Below are positions 43,651 through 56,530 of a DNA stretch of 64,000 nucleotides, piece after piece. The stretch is from Perkinsus marinus ATCC 50983. Taxonomy: Eukaryota > Perkinsozoa > Perkinsida > Perkinsidae. The number at the start of each line of letters is the position of its first letter. The stretch's first letter is position 1. Position numbers and translations under genes: made by a program. The notes under the pieces are model-generated. The model was given only the letters and a program-made list of their open reading frames with translations, was not told the DNA's origin and did no database searches. The DNA lies in assembly GCF_000006405.1 (NCBI RefSeq), contig NW_003217015.1:765106-829105 (forward strand). The letters run 5' to 3'.

Positions 43651-46600
43651 ATGCATACTCCAGGGGCGGACTCACCGGCGAGCACACCCTCACTGCCTAG
43701 TGGTACCCCGGAGGGCACTCCGCCGTCTATGACTATGATGGCTGAGCTGGCGACGTTGAGGCAGCAGTATGAAGCGATCAAGGATGAGCTGAAGGATAAG
43801 AATGAGGAGCTCAGGACTTTACGAGGATTTGTAAGTTACCGCCGCACGGGGGCTCATCTCAACGCTGTCTTAGGTAAATGAAGCGCGGCGGAAGGCACGG
43901 ACACCGGCTAAGCTGAATCGGAGGGCGGCTGGGGATCTTCTCAATACTAGTAAGATGAGGGCTCTATGGCAATGTTTCCGCGTTGCAATTTTCTACCTTA
44001 CCGACAGGACATGGTTGCCTCAGGCGGTTCATGCCTTCCAGACACCCCTGGTCGGTATGCTGGGATGCCCTCGCCCCCGGCAGAGCTCAGAGCCATCGCT
44101 CCGACACCTCTGAGGGCTCCACATCCAACCGTGGATATATGCTCGGTTGGGGTTAACACCTCCCCTCTGGCAGCTAGCTCACCCCCTCCACTATCGATAC
44201 CCTCCCCATCCTCCTCTGCTAAGGTCAGCAGCACGGTTGGTTAGACTGGTGTGAGGAGTCGTTTCATGGCAGGGTTCACCACCTGTTACTCCTAAAGGGA
44301 TACCTCCTTTGCCGTTGGGTAAGCTGGGCCTTATTGGAAAGACGTCTGCGGGCCCTGTGTCGGGTAAAGCACTGCCGCCTCCTCCACCTAAGGTGAGGCT
44401 CGTTACCTTGTCGTGAGCTGATGTGAGGCTCCTCAGACTTCCCCGATACTCACATGCCTTCCGCCAAGGACCTCTCCTAAGTCAGCCAAAGGATCCCCTC
44501 CGCCGACCTGCATGGTGAGTAGCATATACCCTTACTGGGCTTGGTGTGCATGTATGCTCGTTGCAGAACGTGGCTTCTCTTGGTAAGGCGTCTCCTCCCC
44601 CACCTTTGCCCACCGGCAGGGGTATACCTCCCTTGGCGGGCCCTAAGGTATCTGAGGCTTGCTGGTTCATGGTAGAGATCACCATCTTGGCGCGGTCTCT
44701 CAGGGACCTCCGCCACGTGTACCTACGAATCTTAGTGGGCCTAAGAGCGTCCCGAAGGCTAGAGTGCCCAATCCCTATGTAGCCCTGCATATAAAAGGGG
44801 TGGACATCACCAAAGCTAAGGGGAAGAGAGCGACTGCTTGTAGGGGTGGGGGAGTGGCAACGCTCACTGGTAGTCGTCTTGCAGCGGTATTGGGAGTTAG
44901 CGTCATACTAAATGGTTTTATGGATTTCCCATAGTATGGGGCTTCCTGGCACAAGTTGGGTTTTTTATTGCTACGGGGCCCTCACCTTTCGTGATGGCTT
45001 TCGTATGAGCCCCTGGTGATGAGGAGTTTTGTAATGCTGTTAGGTAGCGTATCGACACCGAGAGCCGGAGGGGCTGGCAGCACGGACTCGGGGACGGACA
45101 CTCCTCTCAGTTGTGATAGCTCCTTCATCCAGGCGGCCCAACTTGAACACGCTCATGATGAGCCTCTACTACAGTACTTTACGAGGTGAGAGGGAGGAGC
45201 TCTCTTACGGCCGATGGTGTTGATCGTTACTCCATGGCATTGCTGATACAGTAGGGATCTATGATAGTAATATACCTATCATGATATGAGTCTATGGCTG
45301 CATTCATAGTGTGTGATAGAAGTTTGCCATGAGAGGGGTTTCCTTCTCGCGGAGGCATGTATTGACTATCCCACTCAAGTTGGCTCATCCGTAGGTATGG
45401 TAGCCGGCCTCGGGACTTTACCATGTCCGAGTGCGGTACCCCTAGGAGCTGCGCATCTGATGCCGATACTAGTGGTAGCTATTCATCTCATGGGGTGGAG
45501 AGTATGCTGCTGTTCTCTCCTAGTCCTCCCTGCTCATACGGACATTTCTATGTGCTCGGACGGCACTCCTCATCGTAGTGTTGTACTGGGCGGGCCTCCA
45601 TCGATGTCGAAGAACTCCAGCGTACCCATTCTTGGCAGCTGCGATCGACCTCCAGGGATGGGTGCTTCACAGAGTAGGTCTATCTGCTAGGGTCCTGCAA
45701 CTTGCTTCAAGTTTCTAAACGAAATAGTTGGAGCTCGGTGAATTCTCGCACGGGCGTGTGGCAGGCACGAAGTCTCTGCTGCCTGTGATGCCTCCTGACT
45801 GCATTATATCTCGCCAAGTGGGAGCTCAGAAGATATGGAAGAGGGTGAGGAGGAGCGTGAGGGCGCAACAGAGGTCGTCATGTGCCGTCATGTAGGTGGA
45901 CTCCAAGTTCCTGACGAGGCTCTTCAAGAAAAAGGAAGTCATCAGAGATCTGGCACAGAAGGCTGCTGCTACTGGCAAGGAGCTTGAGAGTAGGGAGTTC
46001 AGTACCACACCTTCTGGAACTCCCACTGAATATGGTAGATCCTCTCGGGACACCAAACAAGCCTCTGACGGTGTTCGGTACGAAGGAGCATAGGCTGATT
46101 GGCATCGTAGCACAGAAGGTGTTCATGCAGATGGAGCCACCACCAGCAGGCGCCAAGCTCAAGAGCCGTAGCGAACAGTAAGTCTTGGCTTTTGCTGCAC
46201 ATATTGGACCAGAGCTGCCAGTTACCGCAATCTTCTGCTGCGCTGTGACGACTCAGTGTGGCAGGAGGACCAGCTGGGTCCGGTCGAAAGTCTACTGCGT
46301 GATGTGAGGCTTTTCCATCTTTTCAAACTGGGATGCTCCTCCGGCATTGTAGCTGCCTCCCGAGCTCACCCAGGCCGTGATGGAGGCGGTTGACCGCGAC
46401 CCTCCTGGAGCTTGTCGTGATGAAGTTGATCTCTTTGTGTAGGGAGAGAGGGCTACGAGACCTCGCAGGAATTGACCTAGATACCACCTGCGTAAAATAC
46501 CCGATATACGTCACCGCCTGCAGCTGATGATCTTCCTGAGCGGCTTTGAGGAAGAATTCCGAGCCATTGAGGTTAACCTCACTACCATGTACCGAGCGCT

Positions 46601-47812
46601 GGAGGTGATGTACGATTTGGTAATAGCAGCGGCGAGTCGGAGGATTGATGATGATTCCTACCCAGCTCGACAAGTTCGCGTTGGTCCTTCAACTCTGCGT
46701 CAACTTTGCTAATGCTCTCAATCCGGGCGGCCGTCAGGTAGGGTCTCTGTCTATTGAGTGTTTGGTGGTTGTTGTGACAGATCGACATGTTCCAGCTGGG
46801 CGCCTTCAGCAAGTTCTATGAGCTCAAATGCACTGAGAATCCGCGGGTACTACTGGTGATGCTGGTTCCCTCTGAGGACTGCTACTACTGTTGCATATGC
46901 TGTTGTTTGTAGGTCAGCTGCCTGCATTGTGTGATAGCCTTGATGTCAGAGGAAGATGTGAAGGCCTTGCTTGATAGGGTCGTGATTCGGTGCATCGAGC
47001 GGGCGGCAGAGCTGAGGTAGTTTCGGCCGAGACTATGGTGAAGTGGGAAGTCTTTCCAGGGCATATCGAACGGTGGATGATGTCCGGGAATTGACGGACT
47101 CCTTTCATGATATCGAGCATGCTTTGGAGAAGGAGCGGGAGAGGGAGAAGAAGCGAAGGCTCACCTCGATGGTTGCCGAGCCTCAGACGGTGGATGACTG
47201 TGCTGAGGTAATCTCTGCTATCTACTCGGTATGAAACGTGGGAGGCATGTCGCGGTGTTCTTAGACCGAGGATGGACCTCTGGATACGTTCCACACTCAC
47301 TTGGCTGAGTTTTATCGGGACAAGATCGCGGAGAGCCAGTGGCTGTTCGACTACGGCCTCAACGTTTACGCCAGGTGGGTAGGCTCCATCATGGCGAGAG
47401 TAGGGAACGTTGATAGTTACCGTAATCTGTGTATGACGTTTGTGGACTATGACTCGGTGTGGCCACCACCGAAGGAGCGGGGACCGGACTCTAAGGATCT
47501 CTTTGAGGTGTGTCGAGACATGCTCACGCTCATAGCTAAGGTGGAGCAAGATGTGAGTGATGCTAGTAGTAGCTTGGAACTGGCTCTCAATGGCGATCTC
47601 GGCAGATACATAAACTAAAGCTGCGAGAGCAATTCCAGGAGCAGTACCCGACCCCGACCGATCTAGCTGCGGGCACGATCGAGCGGGGCCAGGTGTCGAG
47701 TCCCATCTGCATCACTCCTCCTATTGCCCCCTCTACCCCAAGCACTATCGTGTCCGATGGAGTGGCCTCGAAGGTGGTAAAGTCTCGGGCGGCCACGGTG
47801 CGGCAGTCGTGA
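43651..47812 (+). CDS. formin (FH1-FH2 actin nucleator)
   Basis: Formins nucleate and elongate unbranched actin filaments at the barbed end. The gene begins 143 bp after the HemK stop. The ATG at 43651 gives MHTPGADSPAS, then a short coiled coil (LRQQYEAIKDELKDKNEEL, about 43755-43815). Proline-rich FH1-like exons span about 44030-44760 (LAASSPPPLSIPSPSSS; GIPPLPLGK; KALPPPPPK; SPPPPLPTGRGIPPL). FH2 pieces follow: DSKFLTRLFKKKEVIRDLAQ (about 45898-45958), PDIRHRLQLMIFLSGFEEEF (46500-46560), ALEVMYDLVIAAASRR, LDKFALVLQLCVNFANALNP with GGRQ (about 46665-46735), MFQLGAFSKFYELKCTENPR (46790-46850), DDVRELTDSFHDIEHALE (47080-47133), and an end helix (LTLIAKVEQDVSDASSSLEL). It stops at 47810-47812. 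No Rho-binding or DAD region is recognised, similar to apicomplexan formins. The exon count is high and not all joints were fixed. Confidence 0.82.
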
Positions 47813-47819
47813 TTGTGTC

Positions 47820-50800
47820 AGGCGTTGCCTAATATGCGTCCTATTTCCCGCTTCCTTGGGTCAGCTCGGGAGAAGGAGAATATTAGCGCCAACATCTCTG
47901 CACCGGAGCCCGAGAGGGTACCGACTCAGTGGCATCCCTCGGGAGGCACACTGTTGTGTAGGTATCCAAGGACAGTGCGATCTCGAGTGGCGATTCTGAG
48001 AAGATTTCTCGTTTCCCGAACTTCTCTCACCTGAATAGCCCACCACCGAGTCCTCCGAGTCAAGAGCTAGTACCTCCGCCTGCTGCTGCTACTGCTGATA
48101 CCTTCCCGGTGTCGTGGGCGTCTGCGGAATCAACCTCTGGGAAGGTCTCGGACCTCCCACCGCAGCCGCCATTGATACCAGCGTTACTCCTGGCGCCGGC
48201 TGACCAGGCCGATGTTTCGGTCGAGTCGTCTAATGGGCCCGTTACTGACGATGATGTAGCCACGCATCCGACTAACAGGTTCCGTGAGGTCCTGCGGGAG
48301 AGGCCTCCATCGGTGAGCCGATCCTCCCTCCAATGCATCCATGTGAATATTGGCAGATATTGACAGAGAATGAGGCGGTTGATGGCAGCAGCATGTCAGA
48401 GCTGGACCAGTCGTCAATGTCTGTGTCCTCAGCCCGTAGCACTCTATCTGTCAAGTCAACTAGAGGTGGGTGGCAGGCCTCTGTAGAAGTGATACCACAC
48501 TTCTTTCAGAACGTCGATCTCGAGTAACACGGAAGAGGTCAATGCGGAGCATCGTATCGATGGGTGAGTGTCCATACGGTCGGATGGATGGGCAACGTAT
48601 CGTCGGTTCAGCAAAACTGCGCGAGAGTCCGACTGAGTCGCCTAGTGGAGAGACGTTTTATACGGCGAAGTCGAGGTATGCAATGTGGGTCTTCAGCCAT
48701 CTCTACGATGGGTGTCTTTGGATGGGCTCTAGTAATCATTTGAGTATGTCTTTTCAGCGCTTCCTCCCCGCGGTCAAGCGTCGGTAATGTCCCGCCTGCT
48801 AAGCCCCCGACTGGCAGACCGAGTCTACGAGCGAGTAAGATCGGGTCCGTTTGGAGGGTCGGGGAGGCTGCATGCTGTTACTAGCAATGTTTCTGTTCAC
48901 TCTGGGTTACTTCCTTTCAGTGTCGGGCTCCCAGGACTTCCGTCCTCCTCCTATTAGCAGTAATGGTGGTGTTAGCAAACGGCAGACGTCTAAGTGAGTA
49001 CCTACTAGTCTGTGCCCCCTGCCATTGGTTACTGCATTAGGCATGGATCTGAGTCTCGAGAGGCTGAGAGGCTTAGGAGACGATTAGAATCGAGGAAGAG
49101 CATGACCAATTCAGTGGCCCGAGTGAGTAGTTCAACTTGAGGGTTGCAGTCCGTCGAGTGATAGTGACTCAGATTCTCAAAAGGAAGAACCCACAGTTGG
49201 AGGAGAGCATCTTGCCCGACAGTGAGGAGGAAGACTTCGGCTCCGGACGGTGTAATGGTGGTTGTAGTGATGAACTGCTGGTGATGATTCCATTCAGTCT
49301 CGCCAGTGTCCTCAATGGCATCCTCGTTATGCGGGCGTCGGAGTAGTATCGAGTCAGCAGGCTCTGGTATTAGCGACCGTGGTCGACCTCCTTTGGCACC
49401 TAGTGGGGCTCCTAGGAAGAGAACGAGTAATTTGGTGGCGCGCGGTCATAGGAAGCCTCAGGCGACTTGAGGCTCGTTAGGTTCTACGAGTGTTCGGCCT
49501 CCGGCCAGGCGTGTGAGATTTCAATAATAGTCGCCTTTAGGATTGGTAGTAGAATTTTCGAGCATTTCTCCGGTATCGTCATGTCCTACTTGGTGATAAT
49601 ACTATGCACTTGCCTCAGGTCAAGGCAGTGCCTCTTCGACCGGCTCCTCGCGACCTGATATACCCCCGCTAGCTCTGTCGGTATCAAGGGGAACGGCGGC
49701 GCTGAAGAAGTAGGGTAGAGGTTGCTGTGAGGCTTGCATGGCTGACTTCAGGCCCGCTACTGTACTAGGGCAGGAGTCTCCACGTTTGTTTGACGAGAAA
49801 CGACATACCAAGTCTGTTGACAGTGATGATCAGTTATCATCACGGAGTAGTGGTGGTGCTTCTTCCTCTACCAGCAGAGCTCGATGGAGTAGCCATGGCA
49901 GGCCTTCTGCTGGGCAGTTGGGCAGTCAGCGGGTAGAGATGTTTATTACGCTCAGGAGCTCCTTGGGCACTAGACTCTCAAGTTCTTAGGTGCCGCCTGT
50001 AATTGGCTCAGGAGGGGCGTTGCCTGTTTATCATTCACATCGTCGGACTCTCGCTGGTAGGACGGCCTCTTTAGAGGAGTCCAGGGTGTATTGTGGAGGT
50101 TCGAGCCGGTCTGGTCGTCACTCTACTTCGGCCAGTGGTACCCGCCCTACGAGCCTTGGAGGCAACTCTAGCCACCAGCATCATGGTGGGCTCATGTCAG
50201 ACGTTCAAAATGCAGCTAAACAGAGGCTTAAGTCTCAAGTAAGAAGGGCCTCTCGGGTGGTCATGGTAGCTGGAAGATGCTGTTGAGTAGATGATGGAAC
50301 AACGAATTACTGGCGTAGCGCCTAAGTTCACTCCTAGAGTCAACTCGAAGGCTAATTCAGAGCTGAGGAGCCAGCTCTCACCAATCAGTGAAACAACAAC
50401 GCAGGAACAGCAGCAGCAGCAGCAAAGCACGTGGTGGGCATATCTCACCACCGGGGTCTGTGTGAGGCAACGTACAGGTACGTAAATAGTAGAGGCAGTG
50501 CATGAAAAGAGTAATGATGCTTCCCTCCATCTCTAAGTAGTTGTTGTTTTGTCACCGTCAATACCCTCATTGGCAGGCTGTAGGAATATTTTTGTTTTAA
50601 CTCGATCCGTCATTAACATGTTTGAAGCCATCATTGATGCCCTCGTCGGATGCGGTGTGCTTGCCTGCACTCGGAAGGTGAAGGACGACAGATGTGGCCC
50701 GGCGGTAGGTGCTCATCGGTATCGATGCCGAGAACAATGCCTCAGCCGCCGCCTGTGCCTCGTCGTCCGAGGAAGCACTTTGGGTACTCCGCTGGTACTG

Positions 50801-50985
50801 CAGTGAACAACTCTATGAGGTCTGTTCGCAGCAACGATGCACGTCGTAGAGTACCACCGAGCAGTAGTAGTGGTAGTAGCAATGCGGGAGCTCGATATAT
50901 AGTCAAGAGCGTCAATCCAGATGATAAGGTGATATCAAACAAAGTAGTAGGAAGGGATGTTTCCAAGTCTAGATCAGTCTAGTGG
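47820..50985 (+). CDS. Ser/Pro/Arg-rich low-complexity exons
   Basis: Plus-strand open pieces of disordered type follow one another. They include RPISRFLGSAREKENISANI (about 47840), KVSDLPPQPPLIPALLLAPA (about 48140), SELDQSSMSVSSARSTLSVK (about 48398), ESREAERLRRRLESRKSMT (about 49055), LSSRSSGGASSSTSRARWSS (about 49835), GSSRSGRHSTSASGTRPTSL (about 50100) and RRVPPSSSSGSSNAGARY (about 50845). A short CAG run lies near 50410. The block lies between the formin stop and the kinase domain on the same strand. I favour an N-terminal disordered region of the kinase, but a separate gene or formin tail cannot be excluded. Splice joints are uncertain. Confidence 0.5.
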
Positions 50986-50989
50986 GGTC

Positions 50990-53388
50990 TCTCGAGACGT
51001 GCATTTATCGGCATATAGCAGTTTTCAGGTATCGAGCAGCAAGATTATACATGGCCACATCAGCCAGGACTATAGGCTCGAGAGTGCGATCGGGAGCGGG
51101 TGGGAAAGGGGCGATAGTAGGCCGGTTTAGAGTGATGCCGATAGGTTCTCTGGATCGGTCGTGGTTGGTTATCATCGCGTCTCTGGTCTTAAGTATGCTA
51201 TCAAGTTGCTGGACAAGCGTCGCCTAGCTGATAAGGGTAGCAGGGATGGTTACAGGTTCCCTGGCGAGTCAGCTACTGTTAGGTGTACTCAACCTTGCTG
51301 CTCACGAGGCATCAGTTCTTTTATCAACAGACCATCCCTCTGTGTGCAAACTACATGCCGTGTATGAGACCAGTTCTAAGCTCTGGCTGGTCATGGAGTA
51401 CATACAGGGCAAAGACTTGTGCGAATGGCTGGCTTCCCGTCGACGTGAGATGGTCCTATGCATCCAGCTGCTGTTATTACTACTGCAGGTACTCTCAAGC
51501 GAAGCGAAGCACGTATTGTGCTTGGTCAGATAATCGATGCTCTTGCTTACTTGTGGGTCTAATAATAAATCGTCGATGGAGCATAGCAATGGCCGTATTG
51601 TAGGCACCGTATGAATATAATGCATCGAGATGTTAAGCTAGAGCACTTCATCATTGATTCTAATTCTTGTCTCAAACTTATTGATTTTGGATTCGCCACG
51701 CGATCCCATGGAGAGCTACGGAGTCGAGTATGCGGGACGTGAGTGCAGGGTTGAGGCGTCTCTGCTTCCAGCGGCTTTCAGATATCCGTACGTGGCTCCT
51801 GAGGTTTTCCGAGGGGAAGCTAGCTGTGCATCGGATATGTGGAGTGCGGGAATAATCGCTCTGCTGATGACTACCGGTCCACGACATAGGAATATTCATA
51901 ATGTGAGTTGGTCGGGAATGAACTCGTTCGTGTTATAGGCTATGCAACTTGAGATACTCTCTCAAAAGAAGGGCTCTCCTGAGTCGCATAGATCGTATGA
52001 GATGAACGGCAAGACTCTTGAGCTGTTGCTCAAAGCTGAACCGACTATCCTCACATGTCCTGGGGATGTTCCTGATGGCGGCAGTCGCTCGAAAAGCAAC
52101 GAGTCTAGTCCTTGCGGGTAGATCTGTTGTTCTCTGTGTAGCTGTTGTCGACGTTGATTCTGTTTTCAGAGGTCAGAGGCGAAGCGAAACTGCCGATGAG
52201 TCTGCATGCTACTGTCCAGTATTCGCCTCCTTCATCACGAGCTTGCTTAATGCCAACCCTCAAAGGCGCATGACGGCAGAGCAAGCTCGTCGACATCCAT
52301 GGTTGTTAGGGCAGTGCTGTGAGGACGATCGTCTGGTGAGGGGGAGGGAGTTCAAGCTTGTGAGGCTCAGTCATCGTGTGGGTCTCAGGCTGCCCTTGAG
52401 CCCTTCCAGCCCTTGCCAAGAGGTCACGGTGGCGATACCACCAGCCTTGACCGATTGCAGGAAGAAGCACATACGAGTGGGGAAGCGGCTAGGGAAGTGC
52501 TGGACTCCAGATACTACATGGGTAAGGCCATTCGACATGCTCCAGTGTAAGGTTGATCATCCAGGTCTGTCGCGCTTGTCGAAATTAGTTCTACATGTAT
52601 TAGCTGATCTTGATTGTGATAGCAGACGGGAGAGTCCTCGGAGACGGGCTGAACTGGCGTAGGGCAGATTTTGGAATATCTTAGCTCGACCTCGTGGTGC
52701 TCACAGGTATCGGTATTTGGACGCCGACCGACGCTACATTCCTCAGACTGATAGCGTAGCCCTTGAGAAGAGAGGTTACTGAATTAGTTCGAACCTTCTG
52801 CGTGTTCAGGTTGGAGGAGAGGAGCAGTTCCGATACGAAAGCTTCTACTGGAAGGTCCTCCCTCACATGCTGGTGACATCTCCATCAAAGGATATCCATA
52901 TCTTGAGGTTAGTTCGACAGACGATGAATTGACTCACGCGACTCGTATCAGGCCTCTGTATAAGGAAACAGCAGCTGTAGTACAGAAGGTCAGATGCAAT
53001 GGAAGTGTCTTGGCCCAGGCATCATCGCAGTTCACGACTTCCGATGTAAGCAATCATCACCATCCTCGTCTGATTGGTGGGGGTTCAGGTTGAAGCCATA
53101 GTGGAATCAAGTTGTGCTGCATACTCTGCATCTCTGGTCAAGCCTCGGCTACCTGTGATGGGCCTATTACAGAGCTTCACTAAAACTGTGGATAGTTCTG
53201 ATTTTGAAGCTAGTATGTGTTCCATCTACCTCGACATGAGTCAGTGGTCTACAATTAGGCACGACTGCGGGTACCCCAAGCATCCGAAGTCGGTCTTCGC
53301 TCAAGTCGGTATTCACGCCTGCTAACGTACAGACATCTCGTCCTAGTATGCAGCGGAAAGCTACAGGTAGCAACCGGGGGCTCGATTG
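50990..53388 (+). CDS. Ser/Thr protein kinase, divergent
   Basis: Kinase subdomains appear in order across short exons. The glycine loop is YRLESAIGSG continued after an intron by VVVGYHRVSGLKYAIKLLDK (ATP-binding Lys in YAIK, about 51210). The alphaC/beta4-5 part is HEASVLLSTDHPSVCKLHAV and SSKLWLVMEYIQGKDLCEWL (51300-51430). The catalytic loop is MNIMHRDVKLEHFIIDSN (about 51612-51665), the metal site LKLIDFGFATRS (about 51675-51710). APE appears in YVAPEVFRGEASCASDMWSA (about 51790-51850). The lobe end is SLLNANPQRRMTAEQARRHP (about 52240-52300). All catalytic residues (K, HRD, DFG, APE) are present. The style of the C-lobe is CAMK/AGC-like, but no subfamily is claimed. A stop at 52660-52662 could end it. 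Further coding-like exons (RYRYLDADRRYIPQTDSVAL; QFRYESFYWKVLPHMLVTSP; SGYKE-free tail to 53388) suggest a longer C-terminal region. Confidence 0.75.
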
Positions 53389-53389
53389 A

Positions 53390-53990
53390 TGATATGGATG
53401 CCGTTCTCAGTGACCTTCAGCCCTGAAGTTTTGTTTATCGAGCCTGACGAGCGAGTGAGCCCACCAGCGGTCACTCGTGTTCTTGGACTCAGTAGTGATA
53501 GGAAAGCATGCTGCTAAGGTAGCCCTATAGCCATGATTCGAGCGCTGCTCCCGATGCTCTTCTTCGTCTATTTCCATTCGTCTCAACTGCCATGTGACGG
53601 ATGCGGATGCGTGTCATTAGCACTATAAGTTGTAGCGGGATGAACACGTCTTTTCAGATATTGCATAAGTCGAAAAGTCTCAAATGATGCTGCAGTAGTA
53701 ACAGATGATGCCTCTTACCCGAATGACCTAAGATTATTCCCCATGATTGTGTGAAACGTCTGAAGCTACTGAGACGGCGGTGTAGTTGAGCGAAGGAAGG
53801 TATCGCATTTACTCGAACATGACTATGATTAGTACAAAGCATGAGAGTATTGATGCTGTTATTCGCCCAAAATCAGTCTTCTGCCGGTGCTCGAATAAAC
53901 CATGACCTCAATGCTGTTGGGGTGTGCAGTATCTCTGTCGCAAGTAATTATTGCTTCCTATTATATTCTACGTTATCCGACTATGGATTA
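53390..53990. other. intergenic, nothing recognised
   Basis: The stretch lies between the kinase 3' end (+) and a small minus-strand ORF. No domain, repeat or RNA gene is visible. Confidence 0.4.
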
Positions 53991-53997
53991 TAGCGGC

Positions 53998-54282
53998 TTA
54001 TTGTACCAGACATACTGATGCTCGGTGACGCTCATTACAACCGTGCCCAAGTCTCATCATCGCTTTGTTGTACTGACCTTCATGCTTCTCGATTAGATAC
54101 TGCATGTGAATATATTTTTGGACTCTTGTTGCACTCGTCTTGTTATCATTATTTATCTCGTACATGAGTGTGGCACTTGTCGCAAGTCTCTCAGTCGCCT
54201 GCGCCACGTCATTTTGTGCTACACTTTCTTCAACAGTCTTTGAGATGTCGCTCACTCTTTCGAGCGAATATTTTTCGAGCAT
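53998..54282 (-). CDS. small helical protein or last exon, unrecognised
   Basis: An open frame of at least 94 residues contains EKYSLERVSDISKTVEESVA, QATERLATSATLMYEI and VQKYIHMQYLIEKHEGQYNK, all predicted helix and partly heptad-like. The frame stays open upstream of the ATG at 54282 for 15 more codons (RRAYATDPDSFK), so the ATG may be internal and this may be the last exon of a gene reaching towards 54400. No family recognised. It converges with the kinase gene. Confidence 0.45.
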   Translation of the reverse strand: MLEKYSLERVSDISKTVEESVAQNDVAQATERLATSATLMYEINNDNKTSATRVQKYIHMQYLIEKHEGQYNKAMMRLGHGCNERHRASVCLVQ

Positions 54283-54349
54283 CTTGAATGAGTCGGGGTC
54301 AGTTGCATATGCCCGACGAGAAACATCGAGTCACCTCTTCGTGTGCTAA

Positions 54350-54880
54350 GTCGTGGATAGTATGGAGGCCGCTATTTGGCTTTTCCAACAATGCATAGAC
54401 GTAGCGAACGACCAGTAAGGCGTTCATAATCTGATTTCAATGTGTGCATCTCAGTAGTTGGGTCGATAGTGTATTCTTAATCTGATGACCGATCAGTCGA
54501 ATGTGTTATTCGAACTACAGCCGCCCATGATCACGAACTGCGAATGCGAGTCAGCTCAAGTCACGACGGTCAGTCTCGGCACATCTTGGAGGTCTTAACT
54601 CCCATCCGGGTAAGTCTCTATCGTTTTCTCATTCGGAGACGAGTCACTCCTTTCATCGTGATCTCGGCGTTGAGGCCTATTCGCCTCGAAGTCACCTTCA
54701 CTTGCGCTAAGTGGTAATCAATTGTTTCCACTGCTCACTCAACAACTACATCGGTTAGGAAACAACAAAACTACTACATCTCGAAAACATAACAGTGCGA
54801 TCCGCAACTTGTGTAACAAGCATGACAGATATAAATCGGAATGAAACGCTGATGCGCTGACCTATAACGAAGGAATGAAT
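54350..54880. other. intergenic or 5' exon region, nothing recognised
   Basis: The stretch lies between the small helical ORF and the end of the anion transporter gene, both on the minus strand. No convincing ORF or repeat. Confidence 0.35.
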
Positions 54881-54883
54881 CAA

Positions 54884-56530
54884 TCACCAGTCACCAATAA
54901 TAAACCACCACAGGAACCCTACAGAGATGAGGAAGAGGTAGTTCAGTGCGAGTGATGCTATACCGCAGAACCACCACTGACGGACGGTTACGTACCCAAG
55001 GGCATAGTAGGCAGGATTCGTGGGGGAAGTATACGGGGAAATATTGCGTGCCATAGTGACATACGATAAGACACTCGAGCCAAGATGAGATGGAACTCCG
55101 TTTTGGATCAAAGACTCGAATATGGGCGGGTAGAAATCTCTCGTATGGGCCAATGGGGAAGTATAAACATAAGAAGTAAAGTACATAACAATGGAAGCAA
55201 GCAGAAGAGAGCTGCCGACTGGTTTTCCCGATAGCCAACCGACAACGTACTTGCCAGCGAACGGATATGCCCAGTATCCCTTCGACACGGCCGTTTGGAT
55301 GATCGACAGGAGCGTTCCATAATATATGAGCATTCTGAAGGGACGCTTATCCTCAAGTACTGCTGAGTCGGATTCTACTATACCCAACACTAGAAGGGCT
55401 GTGATGCCTGACGACCAAACCAAATACAGGACAGCGTGACAGATGGGGACTCACCGATGGAAGCGATAATCATATCGCTGATGTAGAAGCCAGGGGACAT
55501 TGAGGCGGCAACCCAAAGGGCGAAAGTGGCGACATAGACTAGGGCTACAATAACCTAAGCGGGAAGAGTTCGTTAATGGTAGAGTGGTGTTCCTCAGATT
55601 CAAGCTTACCTCAGAGCATGATATAGGGCCGCATGACCTCAGTTGTTGGCAGGCGTCGTCGTATGCATTGGGTCTACGGACGTACTTAGGTCGATGCAAC
55701 AAGTACATCATCAGGGGTACCAAAAGTACGGCAATTAGTACAGGTATGGCGACCTGCGTCGCCCAGAAATTGAAGTTGACATCCAAACCTTGCTCGTCAA
55801 GATAGTTGGCGATGAAATGGTTAACGTCGTTGTAACCAGTGAGCCAACAAGCGCTGGCGAAAGCGTTGGCTGTTACCTCTACGAGAATCAGATAGCTACC
55901 CACTTCTCGCTGAGTGCCCAGTTGAGGGGAAGACTTAAAGCCGTGCTCAAGTAATGCTACCATGATGGGCATGATCAACCCGACTGCTCGTACGGCTGGA
56001 GATGTTATGAATAGAGCTAAGATGAGCTCGAGTGTACAGATAGCATAGGCCACCAACAGGACGTTGAATCCTATATACTTGTAAACTAGGAGGCCGAGTC
56101 TCTTGCCGAGGCCTGTTACAGTGAAAGCTCTCATGGTCATGAAGCTGAACATGTTGAACCACAGGTCTGGGCTACCAAAGCCCGAGAAGAGCTCTTCAGA
56201 CGTCATCCCTCCAGACAAGCCTGCTAGGGCTAAGGCGAATACGCAGAAGGCTGGTAAAGGGAGAGGAAGCACTGCAGAGCCCATGCACACACAGGCCGTT
56301 AGAGTGACACCCCACCAAGCGTCTCGTGGAACATCCTTAGGGGCTACGGCGAATCCAAGGAAGAAGTATTTAAACAAGAATAATGCGACTCCGGGAAGCC
56401 GTATGCCCTTCCATTTTTGATTGTGCCAGAGGACTAGTCGCTTGGCACGAGACTGCAGGGTTTGCTGGGGCTTCGTTGGTGAGTCTGCCGTGTCCTCCAC
56501 CTGCACCTCCAAACCGTGCGATTCGGACAT
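54884..56530 (-). CDS. DASS/SLC13-type anion (dicarboxylate) transporter
   Basis: Three exons join in frame: 56530-55610, 55554-55455 and 55407-54884, with introns of 55 and 47 nt, giving 514 residues. The divalent anion/sodium symporter family includes plastid 2-oxoglutarate/malate translocators, which carry dicarboxylates. About eleven hydrophobic segments are visible, for example AWWGVTLTACVCMGSAVLPL, LLVAYAICTLELILALFITS and VIVALVYVATFALWVAAS across exons 1-2. The family-typical segment TSPAVRAVGLIMPIMVALLE (substrate-binding SNT-like region near residues 160-185), DVNHFIANYLDEQG and the C-terminal repeat SYVYTSPLAHTRDFYPPIFE follow plant DiT1 order. The linker QQLRSCGPISCSE corresponds to the family motif (LKKMGPMSxxE). 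The N-terminal 40 residues are polar with no obvious targeting peptide. The substrate is inferred from the family only. Confidence 0.87.

Noticed and set aside
46914-47549. 211-residue minus-strand ORF
   Set aside because: It overlaps FH2 exons of the formin in the opposite strand and has no domain.
50404-50430. CAG run as a notable microsatellite
   Set aside because: Only about five units, inside low-complexity coding sequence; ordinary.
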